The notes: a model not told the origin generated them from the sequence alone. Numbered from the stretch's first letter, positions 37,085 to 50,954 are shown. The stretch: 64,000 nt of DNA from Embiotoca jacksoni (GCA_022577435.1 JAKOON010000018.1:11358096-11422095), one strand, 5' to 3'. Numbers and translations: made by a program.

Positions 37085-37620
37085 TAGCCACATAATCTTT
37101 AGAAAAAATATTGATGATGAAAATGAATGAATGATCAATGATAAATTATTTTCTTTCTGGTTATGCATTATTTTCTTTTTTTTTCTTTTGAAGCAACAGT
37201 GAAAATAAAACATAGCAACTTACTTTCAACATTTGGCTTGTATGGATCTAATGAAAACCTCTCATTACACGGTGAAACAATTACAACCTCCTAAATCCAT
37301 GATACTGCAAACATTTCAAGCCTTAAATTTAAAAAATGCATATGCCACTGTAAAGACCCACAGATAACCTGATTTATGCCCACACAAAAATCTCCATCAT
37401 GCCCTCTAATGTACGCAACGGAGCACAGACAGCAGTGATTTAAAACTGAAACATTTGAACTGTTGTTTCACTCCACTGAAGTAATTTCTGGTGGATCCTA
37501 TTTTCAATTTAACTCACCACAAGCCACCAACTGGTCCTGTGGGAGAAAACTGGAAGAGGTTTCTATGCTGTTCAGTGGTTTAACTCTAAATCATCTCCAG
37601 GGCATCAGTACAAGCCTCCT

Positions 37621-37648
37621 CCACCACCACCACCACCACCACCACCAC
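37621..37648. repeat. (CCA)9 trinucleotide tract
   Basis: Nine CCA units; the poly-His reading frame across it is an artefact. Confidence 0.9.
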
Positions 37649-38394
37649 CTACTCACCATCCCACTCCTACACAAAAATACACGTGCAGTACAGTTCTTTT
37701 ACGGCACACACACACAGAAATCACCCAGGGACCTGGTGATGGATAACACCCCAGTACATTCAGAGCACAGAGCAGAGGGAACACAAAAGCCACATAAAAA
37801 CTAAACAAGGTGTAAATGGTGTTGTCATATGAAATGTTCAGAGTCTTATACAGTATGGAAACCGAATAGTGAAGCGTCGATGTAATTTCTTCAAATTTTT
37901 AGACTGATATAATTTCCACATGTCCTCCTTACTTTTCTATTTTCCGGTTAATTTTTTTCTGACTATAATCTCTATACATATCATCCTATTATTGCCCTAC
38001 CTCCATATGTAGATGAGAAAAAAGAAGAGATGAGAAAAATGCAGATTTTTCTTATCTTGTGCTTAAGTGTTACTGTACTCTCAGAACAGTGTTATGGATT
38101 TTTACATCTCCGGTTTTAGTTTGCAAGACACTACCTTTGTTGGTTTTTGGGCTGACATTCAGCCTGAGAGGAGGACAGCTGACATCACTTGGGGGTAAAA
38201 CTGACATCGCTACATTCCTTGCATGATATTTTCCTGGTAAAAAAAAAAAAATCGAATCCATATTTTTATTGATGCCAGACTTAAATCTGAAGCCAAAACA
38301 CATTTAAATTAAAATTGATTATCTTTGAAAAAAAACAAAAAACAAAAAAAACATTTTTGTTGTTACTCTCACTGGCAAAAGAGGTGTGAGACAA

Positions 38395-38530
38395 AAAGTC
38401 CATGCTGCAGGTTTGAATTAGCTTTGTATTTATTGTCCAGACATTTTGAGAAACATTCTCATTTGCTTTGTCATAACAGAAATAGCAGCTAGCTTAGCTT
38501 AGCATAAAGAGTGAGAGTAGCAGTAAAAAT
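38395..38530 (+). repeat. Interspersed repeat fragment, family E
   Basis: Contains 'gacattttgagaaacattct', 'catttgctttgtcat', and 'agcagctagcttagcttagc' followed by ataaaga, the signature of a very common percomorph repeat. Diverged fragment. Confidence 0.55.
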
Positions 38531-39016
38531 GCCCTCTTAAACTCACTAATTAACACGTCATCTAATATCATATCTTGTTTGGATTCAATAACAAATGTAA
38601 TCCATTGAATTCATGATCAGGTTCAGTTAATTAAATGGTCTTGTGTTGAAGCTCTGCTGTCTACAAACACCAACTGTTTGAGACAGCATGTCATTTGTCA
38701 GCATCCCAAAAAATAATATTTATGCAGCTGCAAAGACCACTTGCAGCAAAATGTAAACGTAGATAAGGAAGTATTTGGTGGATGTAGAAAGCACTACACA
38801 CACAGACACACATGCATGTTTGCATTTTAGGAGTCGAGGTGTCAGCTAACTAATCAATTGAAGTCTTCCTGCAGTAGCAAGTGGGGAGAGGATCATATTA
38901 ACACCACTATTGATTTTGTCTGAGGGGGGACTTCATGGTGGTTGAATTGCACTATACATAATGAATAGCCTCCCGAATAAACACTGGCTTTGTATTCGTC
39001 ACAGTGACAGATACAT

Positions 39017-39103
39017 GCACACAAACACAAGACACATGCGCACACACACACACGCACACGCACACAAACACACACACACACACACGCACACACACGCACA
39101 GGC
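39017..39103. repeat. Compound CA-rich microsatellite
   Basis: CA units interrupted by CG, AA and TG steps. Confidence 0.9.
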
Positions 39104-39699
39104 TCACATACAAACGCGTTTGTCAAATGTGAGTGGTGCAGCGATGATCCATCTGTCCAAACACAGTCAGGGGAGTGTGAGATCAGGGTCACACCACACT
39201 GCTGATAGATGCTTCTCTCGCTCCCACCACACTCTGTCTCTCGCTGGCCAGACAGGACACACACCAGTAAAATCCACCCAGACTTTGCTTTAGACCGGGG
39301 CACACAAAGACAATACTGAGCTGCTTTATATAGCTTAGCTGTATGTTTGTGAGGGAGAATGCTCATATGTATTTTTGGCTGCAATTGACTGGGTGTTTAC
39401 CTGTTTGTCGCTACGTCTATCCTGCGGGTTATTGCCAGTTTTTGTTTGTTGTTCTGTGTCTCTGTCGGCCAATTGATTTCTGTCATTTGGGCATCTTGTG
39501 TTTAGACCAAAGCACACACAGAGATGATGGGGATGTTTGTGTTGTAATTTGCTGTGTCGGTCTGAAAAGGACAGCTGACTGTCTGATTGTCTGGAAGTCA
39601 GAATGAGTAATTAGGTTTTGATTGAACTTATTCGTTGATAAAGGAATAAAAACAATAACTGACTCAACAAATAACAAATGCAACCACTTACCAACTGGC

Positions 39700-39865
39700 T
39701 AACTGAATGGGCCAAATGAATGACTGGAGTAACCGACAGACAAGATGACCAAGTGGCTGTGAGCCTGGCAGACTGACTGACAAATGATCTGACAAAGTAA
39801 CAAACTAGGTGACTGACTGACGGAGAGGCTGATGGAGTGCCCGACTGAGTGACTGACTGCTGCGT
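39700..39865. repeat. Degenerate GACT/ACTG-type array
   Basis: Many gactgact, actgactg, gtgactgactga and gagtgactgact strings separated by variable bases, suggesting a decayed tetranucleotide satellite. Confidence 0.5.
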
Positions 39866-40492
39866 AAAACACAACATGATTGACAGAGTGACCAGATGTC
39901 TGACTTTTCTTCTTCTCTGGCTGTCATGACAATTTTCTTTTCATTACCATCGCTCAGATTTTTCAGTCTTTTATTGTGATCTTCCCCCCACCTCCTCTGC
40001 CTCCTTCTTTCATTGATCTTTTCCCCCACTGTTTATGCTTTTAGTCCACCTGAGTCTGCTGGATGTCTCTCAGGATCACCAGAGGATGACAGAGAGAATG
40101 ACGGAGTGATGAATTCGCCATAGGCTCATCGTCACACAGCAAGGTCCTTTTTCGCTCTGCGACCCTCAGATCAGAGGGCAGATTAATTCCACGCGAAGAA
40201 ATGTTTGTGCCTCTCCAAGAGTGGGATTGAAAAGCACACTTGGATCAGATGGCTTGTTTGTTTCCAGACCCTTATCTGCGGTGCACAATGTGGCTTTTGA
40301 AGCACAAATCAAATGTGCACATGTACAGTTTGTCTTTTCGCTCTTTCATTTTTTTTCTCTCACAGACACGTGCACATATGTACTGCTGAGTAAACATCTC
40401 TCAGTTTTCTTCAGCCCCAGAAAACATGTCACACTCCAGCTTCCTTATTCTGTGCCAATATTTCTCTGCAGTTGGATCAAATAAGTCATCCT

Positions 40493-40496
<4 letters not shown>

Positions 40497-40545
<49 letters not shown>
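40497..40545. repeat. (TG)n microsatellite
   Basis: About 24 TG units followed by a GA-rich stretch. Confidence 0.95.
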
Positions 40546-40547
<2 letters not shown>

Positions 40548-40732
40548 AAAGAGATAGAGAGAAAGGGAGAAAGAGTCATACTGGGACCTATGCATGCACA
40601 TTATAGCGTTCTATATGCTATATAATTTTCCTGCTCTGACTGAAATTCTGATGCAACAGCACATATAGAGAGGTAGAGGCCTTCATTCGTATTCAAAATG
40701 TTCCTCCCCTGTTTCAGCAACTACTGCAGGTA

Positions 40733-41035
40733 GGTGCCGCGGCCTTCGCCCATAAGGCTGTCGGGATGCTGTGCTCTCTCCCCTCTCCCCACCTTGCCCC
40801 ATGGACTCTGAACTTTTGCACTGTGGATCCATATTTGCACTACATTGTCTGTTTTATTGTTTTTTTTGTTGTTGAATGTTTGTGCTTTTCTTGTTTTGTC
40901 TTTTTGTTTGCACACCGTGGGACTGTGAGAAACGGTTTTTCGATCCATCTGTATGTCTGTATGTCATATGGTGGATTGACATTAAAGAAGTTCAAGCACA
41001 AAAAAATTTAAATTTGATTTTTTTTTTTTTTTAAA
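40733..41035 (+). mobile_element. Possible 3' end of a retroelement or processed transcript
   Basis: The stretch ends with 'cgatccatctgtatgtctgt', 'ggattgacattaaagaag' and then A-rich and T-rich runs. It resembles the 3' tails of fish non-LTR elements that end in '...gacaataaag'. No reverse transcriptase frame is present and the family is not identified. Confidence 0.3.
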
Positions 41036-42344
41036 GGGGGCGATTACTTGAGTCTTGTTGAAACTTTCAATATAGGCCACATCTACTCAAAAGAAGTTCT
41101 CTGACTTTTGAAAATAAGCACCAAATCTTTTTACATTGTTGTTCATCAGCAAGCACATGATGGCACAATCCTTGGATGCAAAATTGTCCGTGAGGTTACA
41201 AGGATATTTAAGAATGCAATGATTTTTCCAAGATAGATTCAAGATTCCCTAAAAAAAAAAAAAAATCACATTTTGTTGCATGTTTGTCATTTTTAATATT
41301 GTTCTGGCATTTAAAAAAAAACACTTCTCTGTCACTATGCTGAATCCAAGAAAGTTTTCCTTTGGACCAACAAGGTTTCCACCTGACAACAACAGGGTGT
41401 TCCTGTGTTTGGATGCATATTCTTTGCCTCTGCTGAAACTTTTACAGAAGAACGTCTTTGGGTCAATTCAAGATAATGTCACCCTTTTCTGCTCCTGAGT
41501 AATGATTGTACACAGCTCAACCTCTCTAGTATTTTTTATATTTACTGAAAAACACAATGAATCTCTAACAGTCCAAAGGCCGTGCACTGTACTACCTTTT
41601 TTATTTTTTTCTGACCAGCCTTGATGACTTGCTTGACCACAACCACAGCTTTGGTCCAGTTAAATCTGGGACGAACTTCACACACATTTGCGCACACTCA
41701 TCGAGCCACAAGCACACACACACTGACTGTCTTGCTCAGAAACACACCCGGCAATTTCATCCGAGTTCCACCCTTACTCCCCAGAGGTTTCCAAAGCCTG
41801 ATGTTATTTTTACTCAGCTCACTTACTCTCTAGCACTCACGCTGATGCTTTACCGAGTGTCTGAATGTGGCCTGCATGTGAGTGTCTTCGCAACACGACT
41901 TCAGACGAGGCAAGGCTTAAGCAACGTGCAATATGTGGCAGAAAAAGTGACATCACGCCTGAAAAAGAGAGACATATCCGCGTGAAAGGCCCTCACGCAA
42001 CTTGACAACAATTACCAACAGGATTCGGGTCTGTGTTGCGGTTGCTGCCTTGATGATTGCTGGAGGTTGCTCAATATGACCTGTGACTTGAAGCTATTAG
42101 TCTGGCGTTGTAGCCCTTTGAGTACAGAGCAAAAGCTTTTCACTTTCAAATGTAGGTCAAGGTAAGGCAGAGCGAGGACTTGAAGCCTACGCAGCTGACT
42201 TCATAATGGCAGTGAATTTATCATTTCTGTGGTAAGTTGATTGGTTTCCTCTCTGGTTTTGACGATGGTTGACGCTCACTAATAAACCACTAACCGTCAC
42301 ATTTACAGATCAGTTTTTGTCCAGATAAACAAATAAGAGATCAT

Positions 42345-42420
42345 GTTAGAACTAGTGAGCTTTAGAGGTGCTAGTAGGCTATGCTAATCGTCACCTGGCT
42401 ATCGCTACCTATTTGCCTAT
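42345..42420 (-). repeat. Interspersed repeat fragment, family E, reverse orientation
   Basis: 'actagtgagctttagaggtg' followed by ctagtaggc matches the other end of the family E repeat in the opposite orientation to 38395-38530. Short fragment, recognised from memory. Confidence 0.45.
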
Positions 42421-42448
42421 AGACGCAAGAGTGATTCTGATATTCTTG

Positions 42449-42601
42449 CCTGCTTATGAAAAGCTCCACAGAACCTTTTTTTTTTTTTCAATGAAAGCAA
42501 CAATTTGCTTTATTGCTGAGTTATAGATGAGCAATAAAGCAAATTGTTGCTTTCATTAAAAAAAAAAAAAAAAAGGTTCTGTGGAGCTTTTCATAAGCAG
42601 G
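42449..42601. repeat. Foldback inverted repeat, about 70-bp arms, 12-base loop
   Basis: Left arm 42449-42517 and right arm 42530-42601 are reverse complements, apart from different lengths of the internal homopolymer (13 T against 17 A) and one inserted C. The spacer is gagttatagatg. Outer arms read cctgcttatgaaaagctcca and inner arms gcaacaatttgctttattgc. Confidence 0.95.
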
Positions 42602-44385
42602 TAAAAATGCAAGAAAAAAAAGACAAAAAAAAAAGACAATTTGTCATTGTAACACTTCAATATTTGTTTGTGTAAAACAAAAGATACTTTGTGTTTTCAT
42701 TTCAGAAGTGCTGTCAGTATAATTGTGTTACCATTGGACAGACCCAAGCTATATCCCTCTATTTCTAGTCAAAGCAAAGCTACCCAGCTCGTTTCAAGAA
42801 AGTGAATCAAGTATTGCCCCTAACTTTAAAGTTTTTCGAGGTGAAAGTGATCTTGAAGGACTTAAAAAAAAATTAACACAGCTACATGCATCGCAGACAG
42901 AGGGATAAGAATATCATCTATCAGGATCTATGAACAGCACACACTGTGCTAAACCTTTATGACCAGACTGCTGCCACTGCTGAGCGATATCTGTATAACA
43001 CTGTCAACTTGTAAAAAAAATTTAAAAAAAAAAAGAAATCCTGCTGCTGAACCAGGCACTGATCGGATGTTGAGACAGCAGCTCTGACACATAGCCCAGA
43101 CCCTGAGGCTACTGTCTGAGGTGCTCTCAGTGTCAAGAAAGTGCTGTTCACTGGCACCAAGTTGTCACAATAACCTTGCAGCACTGGAGTGGCTTAAATC
43201 GCCGAGATAAAACCCAGAGTATGTCACTGTGGTCCCAAAACTACATCTCATATTTCCATAACAGCCTCAGCAAGGTAATACAAAGTCACTTCTCTGATAA
43301 GAGAGCAAGTGTTAGGCTGCTGCCAGCCCCATTATACAAACTTTGTTTGGTACTTCTACAATGCCAAAAGTCATCGATGACTTTGTCGTAACACCAAGTG
43401 CTGAAGATCAACACCAACTCCAAAACCCTAGACTGATTTGCAATTGTGTCTTTTTTTCCACCATGTAGATGATCAAAACAATCCCCTTATGGGTGTTTGA
43501 AGATTTTCCTGTCATTTTCCTAACATTTATGTGTTTGGGTAATGCATTGGCATCAAAGATTTCTTGCACTTCAAAGCCTTTGTTCTCTCTGCAGTGTATT
43601 AGCAGGGCCAATCCACACGAGAGGAGCTGTGTCATCTGATGACTGATCAAGGCAGCGGTGCGAAGATGGCCACAACACTCCAAGACTTCCAGACAAAGAA
43701 CTCACCACACATGCAGAAAACACAAACATTAAACTCTTACCGGCACATGCACATTCACCTGGGAGTGCAGCGATAAGGGGCATAAAGCCCTCCACTGAGG
43801 AATGATGACATTTTTAAAGCTTTAATTACATGCTTGGCTAACGGGTAGCTGACTGTCTCACTGGGCTCAAAATTACACTATCACTGTCTACAGCTGTGCA
43901 TAGACGCAAAGTCTAAAACTCACTTGCCATTCACACGCTCACACCTTCCTTCTGAACCTCGGAGGTGAAGAAACGGAGTGAGGCCGCTCACCGCTCTGCC
44001 GGTATCAAGGGAAACTACTAAGTACAGGTCCTGCTCATTGATCGCTACTTCCAAAAGGGCACCAAAATACTACCTTGATGTTAACCAGACTATAAATGAA
44101 AAGAAAATGACAGTCATCCAAGGGTAAATTCATCTCATTCAGCTGAGAAATCAGTCATTGAAGAGTTTTTTTTCTTGGTTCTGCACAAAATACTGCATTT
44201 TCAAATCATCCAATTACTAATATTACAATCAATCATCAGCTTTAGCGATGACAGAATATGACTGGGGGGGATGATGGATGAAATCTCTTACAGATAGATT
44301 CCACTGCAGGGGAGGTCGAGTGTCTTTGGTTACACTTGCTGTACTCGTACAAAGCTTTCAACCATTTGTGCTGTTGGATCTTATA

Positions 44386-44480
44386 AAACAGAGGTGGAAA
44401 GCAAGGAAGTACATTTACTCAAGTACTACAATTCACCATCATTTGGAATACTTATGTCCATTGTGAGCTTATATTGTACT
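44386..44480 (+). repeat. Interspersed repeat fragment, family B (5' end)
   Basis: 'gaggtggaaagcaaggaagt' followed by acatttactcaagtac is the conserved start of the family B element; the rest is too diverged to place. Confidence 0.5.
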
Positions 44481-46704
44481 CGGATACATACATACATAAA
44501 TGTATTCACAAATATTGGAATTCACTATTTTGTGTTACTGCATGGACCCATTACTATAAAGCTGCTGCAATCAATATTTGTTAGAATAAAAGTGGCTCCA
44601 CAAATTGTGTATAATGGGTCATTCATAGTGACAAACTTCAGCTCAATGGAGATTAACAGCATCTTTTAATTCATTATTCAGGGTTTACATTTACTTGGTG
44701 GCCAGGAACATAATATATAGTGAATACACATCAATTAGTAAATACTGTTTGACAAATCAACATTAAAGTGTGTGTACAGCCTGTTTCCACTCTTTCCTCA
44801 AGTGCCCAATAGTCTGTCATTGGATGAATTTAAGGTTTTACATGTGAACCATAAGACAAACTAAATAGATTGGTACAGTTTATACCTGCTAATTTAGCAG
44901 AAAAGATTTTTCTTATAAAGATGTGCCAATTTTTGCAATCTTTATTTCCCTAGACTATATCTTACATAACTTGCTGTGATGCTTTAAAAATCAGCATATA
45001 TTTAGAAATATATAGAAGGAAAACATGCTTATCTGTCCTCATTCAGTCTGTTTTGAGTGAAGAAAGTGTCTTGTCAGTTTATTGTCAGTACACGAGTCTA
45101 ACGCAGATGAAACCTGATGTATTTCTGTGCTGGAAAGCCCTTTGCAACCACTATATAATACTTTAACCCCATAATCATATGTTGTGTGTAAAGTGCTATA
45201 TCACTGTTGAAATGAGTTACATTAAAATCTATACTTCAGCAGTTTTTCTGAAATGGTTTTATATTTATAGTTTTATTTAACTTAAGTAAGTAAAACTACT
45301 TTAGTTATTTTATTTATGAGTGGGTCAGATCTGACAAAGTTGGTCAAGCTTTATGACATCCCAGATTTTTTTCAGCGCTTTCATGTTCTGTCTGCATGAG
45401 AAAATGACTAGCTTTTTATTGAGTTATTTTCTTTTCTCTTAAAACTGGTCCTTTATTGCCAAAATTCCCAGTCATTCAGCCCAGTAGGATGCGGGAGGGC
45501 AGGGAGAAGTGGACTATAATCAATCATCCCACATGTTTCTTGCGATCAACACATCCAAGATAACAAGCCTAAAGGGCTGCCAACTCCTACTGCCCGGTAA
45601 TTATATGCCTGAAAAACAACAACAACAACCACCTCTTTGACAGAAAAAAAGAAATCATGCACATATATACTTCAACACACATAAGGGACCTACATATGGG
45701 GAGGGAGCCATAAGGAAGCTGCCTCGGGATGAGTCGTCATTCTGTGTCTGAAGAAATGTGGCGGGAGGGTTAGTAAATTAGCTCTCGGCTCCACTGGAAC
45801 CAATTAATTACCCGGATGTGTGCATTTGTGTGCATCTGTGTGTGTCTGTTGAGCGCCTGGCCTTTGTAATTTGTCCTGAGATAGGCACAATAGCACAAAG
45901 TTATAGGAGTAATGAAAAGAAGAGATGGGTTTAGTTAACTATTTTAACACAGAAGTGGTCTTTGTGAATTTGTGCACGTGCATGTGTGTGCCTGCCCGAG
46001 CCTCCATCTCCCCAACCTTGTCTCCCAAGGGTAAACTGACACAACAGAGGAGCAGAGTCGGAGACGGCGCCTGCAGGCATCCGATGTGATCGTGTCTCCG
46101 CCAGACGAAGCAAACAGTTTCAGGCCCATCTCCCTCTGTCTCGCCTCTTTCTTTCCCTGCGTGCTACTGAGGAGTTTCAAGGATTGAGATTGCATTTTAC
46201 CAGGAGCTGAACGGACTAGTCCACTTTGACAGTTAGCCTCCTCAAAAATAGAGACGCCCGAGACTTTCAGCCACTTTGAGAACCAACCTGCTAACCTTAG
46301 CCCCGGGCAACTTGTGTCTTTGGATCTATTAAGGCTATGTGAAAGCAAAAACTTCACCCTAACTATGGGATGTACTTCTTCAGTAATTCTTCTTCTATCA
46401 CCACTTTTTGTTCACTTCCACTGGAGCAGATCCGACGGGTAAAGGCTTTAATTGGGCATTTGATTCCCACTTGGCATCCAGAAGAAGACTTTATGAGTCT
46501 GTGGTATGATTAGGAGTTGAAAGGTATTGATGCTGCAGATACATATCATACGTACGATGCATGCTTTATGCATAGCAATAGATAATCTGATGTAGCAAGC
46601 GCCTGCACCTTTAAAATATGTTGCGTCTACAGTAAACCTGACGTTAACTGGTGGTAAGTGCTGTGTTAGAGGGAATTTGATATGTTTGTACAGGTGCACC
46701 TTGA

Positions 46705-46708
<4 letters not shown>

Positions 46709-46740
<32 letters not shown>
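46709..46740. repeat. (AC)16 microsatellite
   Basis: Pure AC tract. Confidence 0.9.
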
Positions 46741-46742
<2 letters not shown>

Positions 46743-48009
46743 GCTATCCAGATTTGCGACGCCAACAATTTTTTTTCAAGGTCACTAAAAAAAAGTGTTA
46801 AATAAACTCCCTCACAGCAAATATATTAATTTCACTTTTGAGTCTTTAGAGACCCCATTTGAATAAAGTCAGTAGCACTTCTTGAGGTCATAGGATGCAC
46901 ATATTAAAAATGGCTAGTTAATAAGCTTATTTACATCCTGTGAAGATGGGAGTGAGTAAATCAAATGATTTGTGCTGTGTCTTTGAAATTCAACACATTA
47001 AAGAAGCTAACTTTTAACATCAGGACTCAGTGATTAGGATTCTGCTGGGAGGTAGTAATTGCGTTTCCTTCTGTGTGATCGAGTGTATTTTCCCCATGAG
47101 AGAGGCCAGGCTGTTTAAAAAATAAATTAAAAAAAAGAAGCACAACAACATACACATCTCGCAGCACACTCTCAGAGGGGAAGAAAACTGGGAAAGCATG
47201 GAGGAGAAGGGGCCAACAGTCGCTGGTATTAATAGAGGGGGAGCTGCGCATCATTATGGGACTGCATCATGATGGTCTGTAATTCGCTTTTCTCTGGAGG
47301 ATGGTAACTGTAGCCTGCTGTCCCAAATGATATCCAACAAAATGGTGAAAATGTCAATCAAACACAGATTTGGTTCTTTAAACCTGTTTCCTTAAACCTC
47401 TGTTTTATTGTTTTACATGTGTTCACCACGTTCACATTTATTTCCTTTTTAAAAATAACTTAACCTTCACACCATCCTCCACTGTGCAGCATGAATATTC
47501 ACAACTCACACTCTATTTATAAAGTACTGAAGCTGATAGCTGATGGCTTTAACAACCCATATTCTCCCTCGAACGCTGACACTCACTGAAGTCAACACAG
47601 CTGTATTGCTGTCAGATATAAGAGCTTAAGACCACACCACAACATTATCTCACCCACATCAATAGATGTCATTATCTACATGCTTAGGTCCAAAGGCATA
47701 ATGACCAGGTTGTCCTTCACCATGCGCTCATTAACCACTGTGACAAAGCCGTTTGTGCAGGTAGATTTCCTCTGCAAATTCCACTTAGAAGGTCATGTGA
47801 AGCAGCGAATTGGAGCATAAGTTGACAAAGTGCCAAGGAAGAAACACCAGTTAAACGAGGAGTTTGCCCCCATATAAAGAAGCCCTCGTGGTGATATGGG
47901 AAATGGTAGCACATATCAACCACACTAAAGGTGAACTACTAGCACCATTAAAACTGCAAAGCAGAAATATCACTTTGCAGCTACTCCATAGTAACATGGA
48001 GGTATGGAG

Positions 48010-48047
48010 GTGTGTGTGTGTGTGTGGGTGTGTGGGGGGGGGGGTGT
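48010..48047. repeat. TG tract joined to a G-run
   Basis: (TG)n followed by GTGTG and about ten consecutive G. Confidence 0.9.
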
Positions 48048-49781
48048 TCATTTGAGAAGCTGCCACACTTTGTAGACAAGGACAGGAAGGGTGACATCAA
48101 ACTTCTGAGGGAAAATAGAAAACTGAGGCTCAAGCAGATTTTCTCCGGGTGTCATTAATGATGCTGATCCCTCAGCGCGTCATGCTACACTCTTACTAAT
48201 CAGGTCTCACTATAATGTTTCCGCACTGTCTCTTTCTCTGATCAGTGACACTCCGCCCTCCTTTAAAAACCATGAAACTTCAGAAGGAAAGCGTGAACTG
48301 CACAGTTAATCCACTCCGCCGGTGTACTGCTAAATCATCAACATGCCACATTAGATGGGCAGATGGGTGGGAGGAGAGAAAAGCAGATCACAGGTTTGCA
48401 GACCACACAGGGATGAGTGTAGACACACAAACAAAGAAGCGGCTTTGGGAAGTTGTCTTTGAAAATAAAGGGGATGCACCTGTCAGCCTCGATATTGACC
48501 GTCATCAGATCCACACTAAAGACACTTCCTGAATGTCCTTTATAATAAATGCATTTTAATGTGAAGGTAGTGGCAGGCCTTTACTGTAAAATGGAAACTG
48601 CTGACAGTACAATTTGCAGTCAGCTACATTAGGAAGGATGGACTCTGTACATCTAGACTGACTTTTAGTAAATAAAGAAAAAAATAAATACTGGGGGGAA
48701 GATGTGCAGCATTAATTCAGCAGGTCAGTGTTGGTTTGTGAGAAAAACAGAAGCAAACTAAAGGAAGGCTTATTGGTCCAGTGTACCAGCAGATATGCTG
48801 AGTTTCAGTATCACACGGCATCCCAACCTGAAGATATATTCCGTTCCCATCAAAACAATTCAAGGTAGGTAACACATTTTTCATTAATTCTATTTCTTTT
48901 TTTTGTGTGTTTCCCAATAGAGAACAGTGCTGCATGGGACACCTTAACATTAATTACAGAGGATGCCCCCATCTCTTTGTTTGCTAGGAACAACAAGCCA
49001 ACTGTGAAATTCACTTTAAAAAACAAATATTAGAGCAAGGTTATAGCAATTTAGTTTTTACTGATGAACTTCTAACGTGCTGTTAATTCATGATAATGAT
49101 GTTTTTTTTACAGAATTCAAACAAACTTATCACCACATGAAGCCTAGCCTGCTGGTGACGTTAAACAATGTGACTCAATACCTACATACTGGGGTCTGGT
49201 ACTTATAAAGTGTTTTTACACAGTTGTACAATAGCAACATACAACAACAACATACAACAACAACAACAACGCTCTTTTCAGCCTTCTGCAGCTCTTCATG
49301 ACAAACATTGCTGAATACCTGAGGACGTCAGTCAGATAGATAGTTGCACATCTTTGGTGTGTATGGTGTCACCGTGCCCCCAGAACACTGATAAAACCTA
49401 ACAAGTTCCCTCTAATTGACCCAAATGAGCCACGTAACGAGTAGAAATCACTTTGATACTGTGTCATCACTTCCCTCCCCAAAACTGAGAGAGCGTCAGG
49501 GATTAGAGGCTACAAAGAGAGAAGATGCGCATCCTGTCTGTCTGTCTACAAACCCCCAAAAAAGTGTGTGATCACTATCTGTCATGACAAATCACGCATC
49601 AAAGCTGCAAATTGCCATGTATCACAGTTGCAGTATATCTTTAAAACATTTTCGTCTGGGTAAAACTACAAAGATAGAATTATCAAAAGCTCACCTCTCT
49701 GCCTCACTCAGGCGTGGGTGGATGGTCTATAATTGTTATAAAACTGCATGTATCAGCAGGTAAACCGCAGGAGAGCAGGTG

Positions 49782-49782
<1 letters not shown>

Positions 49783-49863
<81 letters not shown>
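49783..49863. repeat. (TG)n microsatellite, about 80 bases
   Basis: Long pure TG tract. Confidence 0.95.
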
Positions 49864-49864
<1 letters not shown>

Positions 49865-50532
49865 AATTTTAGGCTTCATGTTGGTGTTTAATGAGTTTTG
49901 TGGGGGAAACTCCAAGGTTTCCGGGATACAAGTGAGAAGCAGCAGTCTCTATTTGGGCCAGTATTAACTCCGTGAGCCTTCATGGCTCCAGGCTCCTCCA
50001 CTAACTTGATTAGGCAGGTATAGGCCGGGTGCTTTGTGCTCTCTCCGAGCTAAAATGAAGGCTCGCGCAAGGACAAGCTGACACACACACTCGCATGAGC
50101 GCAAAAGGGGACAAACAAAAACACACACAAGCAATCTTTCCTCTTATACCGTTTTTTTTTTTCTTTCTTTAATACATACATGCAACCACAGTCCCGTCCC
50201 AAAGTGTCCCCCGAGAGCAAAGGCAATACCATCTAATCAGCAGCAACAGCTACATCAACTTTCCTGACCGATGAGAAGACATACAGGCAGGCATGGCGTG
50301 TGTCTATAGCTGTGACAGGTCTAATTTAGTCCCATAGCTAAATATACAGTGCATAGCAACACTGCCCCTCTGAACTGCGGAGTTTCATGACGCCTTTGAT
50401 GGCTCAACATCAAAGCTGAATATCATCGCTTTTAACTCTTAATATATTAATTCACTTTAGGTTCTGCCTCATATTGCTGCGGAGAAAGGAAAAAAAAGTT
50501 AACTTGGCCTCACAATGCATATTCATGCAGTG

Positions 50533-50578
50533 GACACACACAGACAGACACACAGACAGACAGACAGACAGACACAGA

Positions 50579-50658
<80 letters not shown>

Positions 50659-50662
50659 CACG
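50533..50662. repeat. Compound (CA)n/(CAGA)n microsatellite, about 130 bases
   Basis: CAGA tetranucleotides pass into a long CA tract with one CG interruption. The 179-codon minus-strand frame through it (Val-Cys repeats) is an artefact. Confidence 0.95.
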
Positions 50663-50954
50663 TTACACCACCTCAGAGTGAAACAACACGCTGAGCTCCT
50701 TAGATTTTGGTCAACTGACCTAAATTTACCTGAAATTATGGCACATATTAATTTGAAAACACCTTCCTGTGTCATTATGATACCAATTACAGGTTGTGGT
50801 CTTAGTTCATACCCCCTCAAAGCTCTAAATCCCCAAGAGTCAGTCACAAGAACACTGGGTGTATTTAATATGTGGTCTCTGCTGTTGTTGACACCAGCCC
50901 CGGGGTCCATCTGGGCTTGATTGTAGGCCAAAAACAGATGTTTCTGCCTGTTTC

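Larger units (their letters stand above)
34337..44000 (-). other. Upstream of the start-codon exon: inferred 5' intron, part 1
   Basis: No coding exon supported. Contents: CA tracts (36510-36558, 39017-39103), a CCA tract (37621-37648), a TTAA-flanked terminal-inverted-repeat element (36690-37084), family E repeat copies (38395-38530 and 42345-42420), a GACT-rich degenerate array (39700-39865), a TG tract (40497-40545), a possible retroelement 3' tail (40733-41035) and a foldback repeat (42449-42601). Intron status is inferred from the acceptor at 34336/34337. Confidence 0.55.

Noticed and set aside
42951..42970. Possible upstream sema5a exon ending ATAAAG
   Set aside because: The donor would be gtttag, the upstream peptide has no semaphorin similarity, and the true exon was found at 34131-34278.
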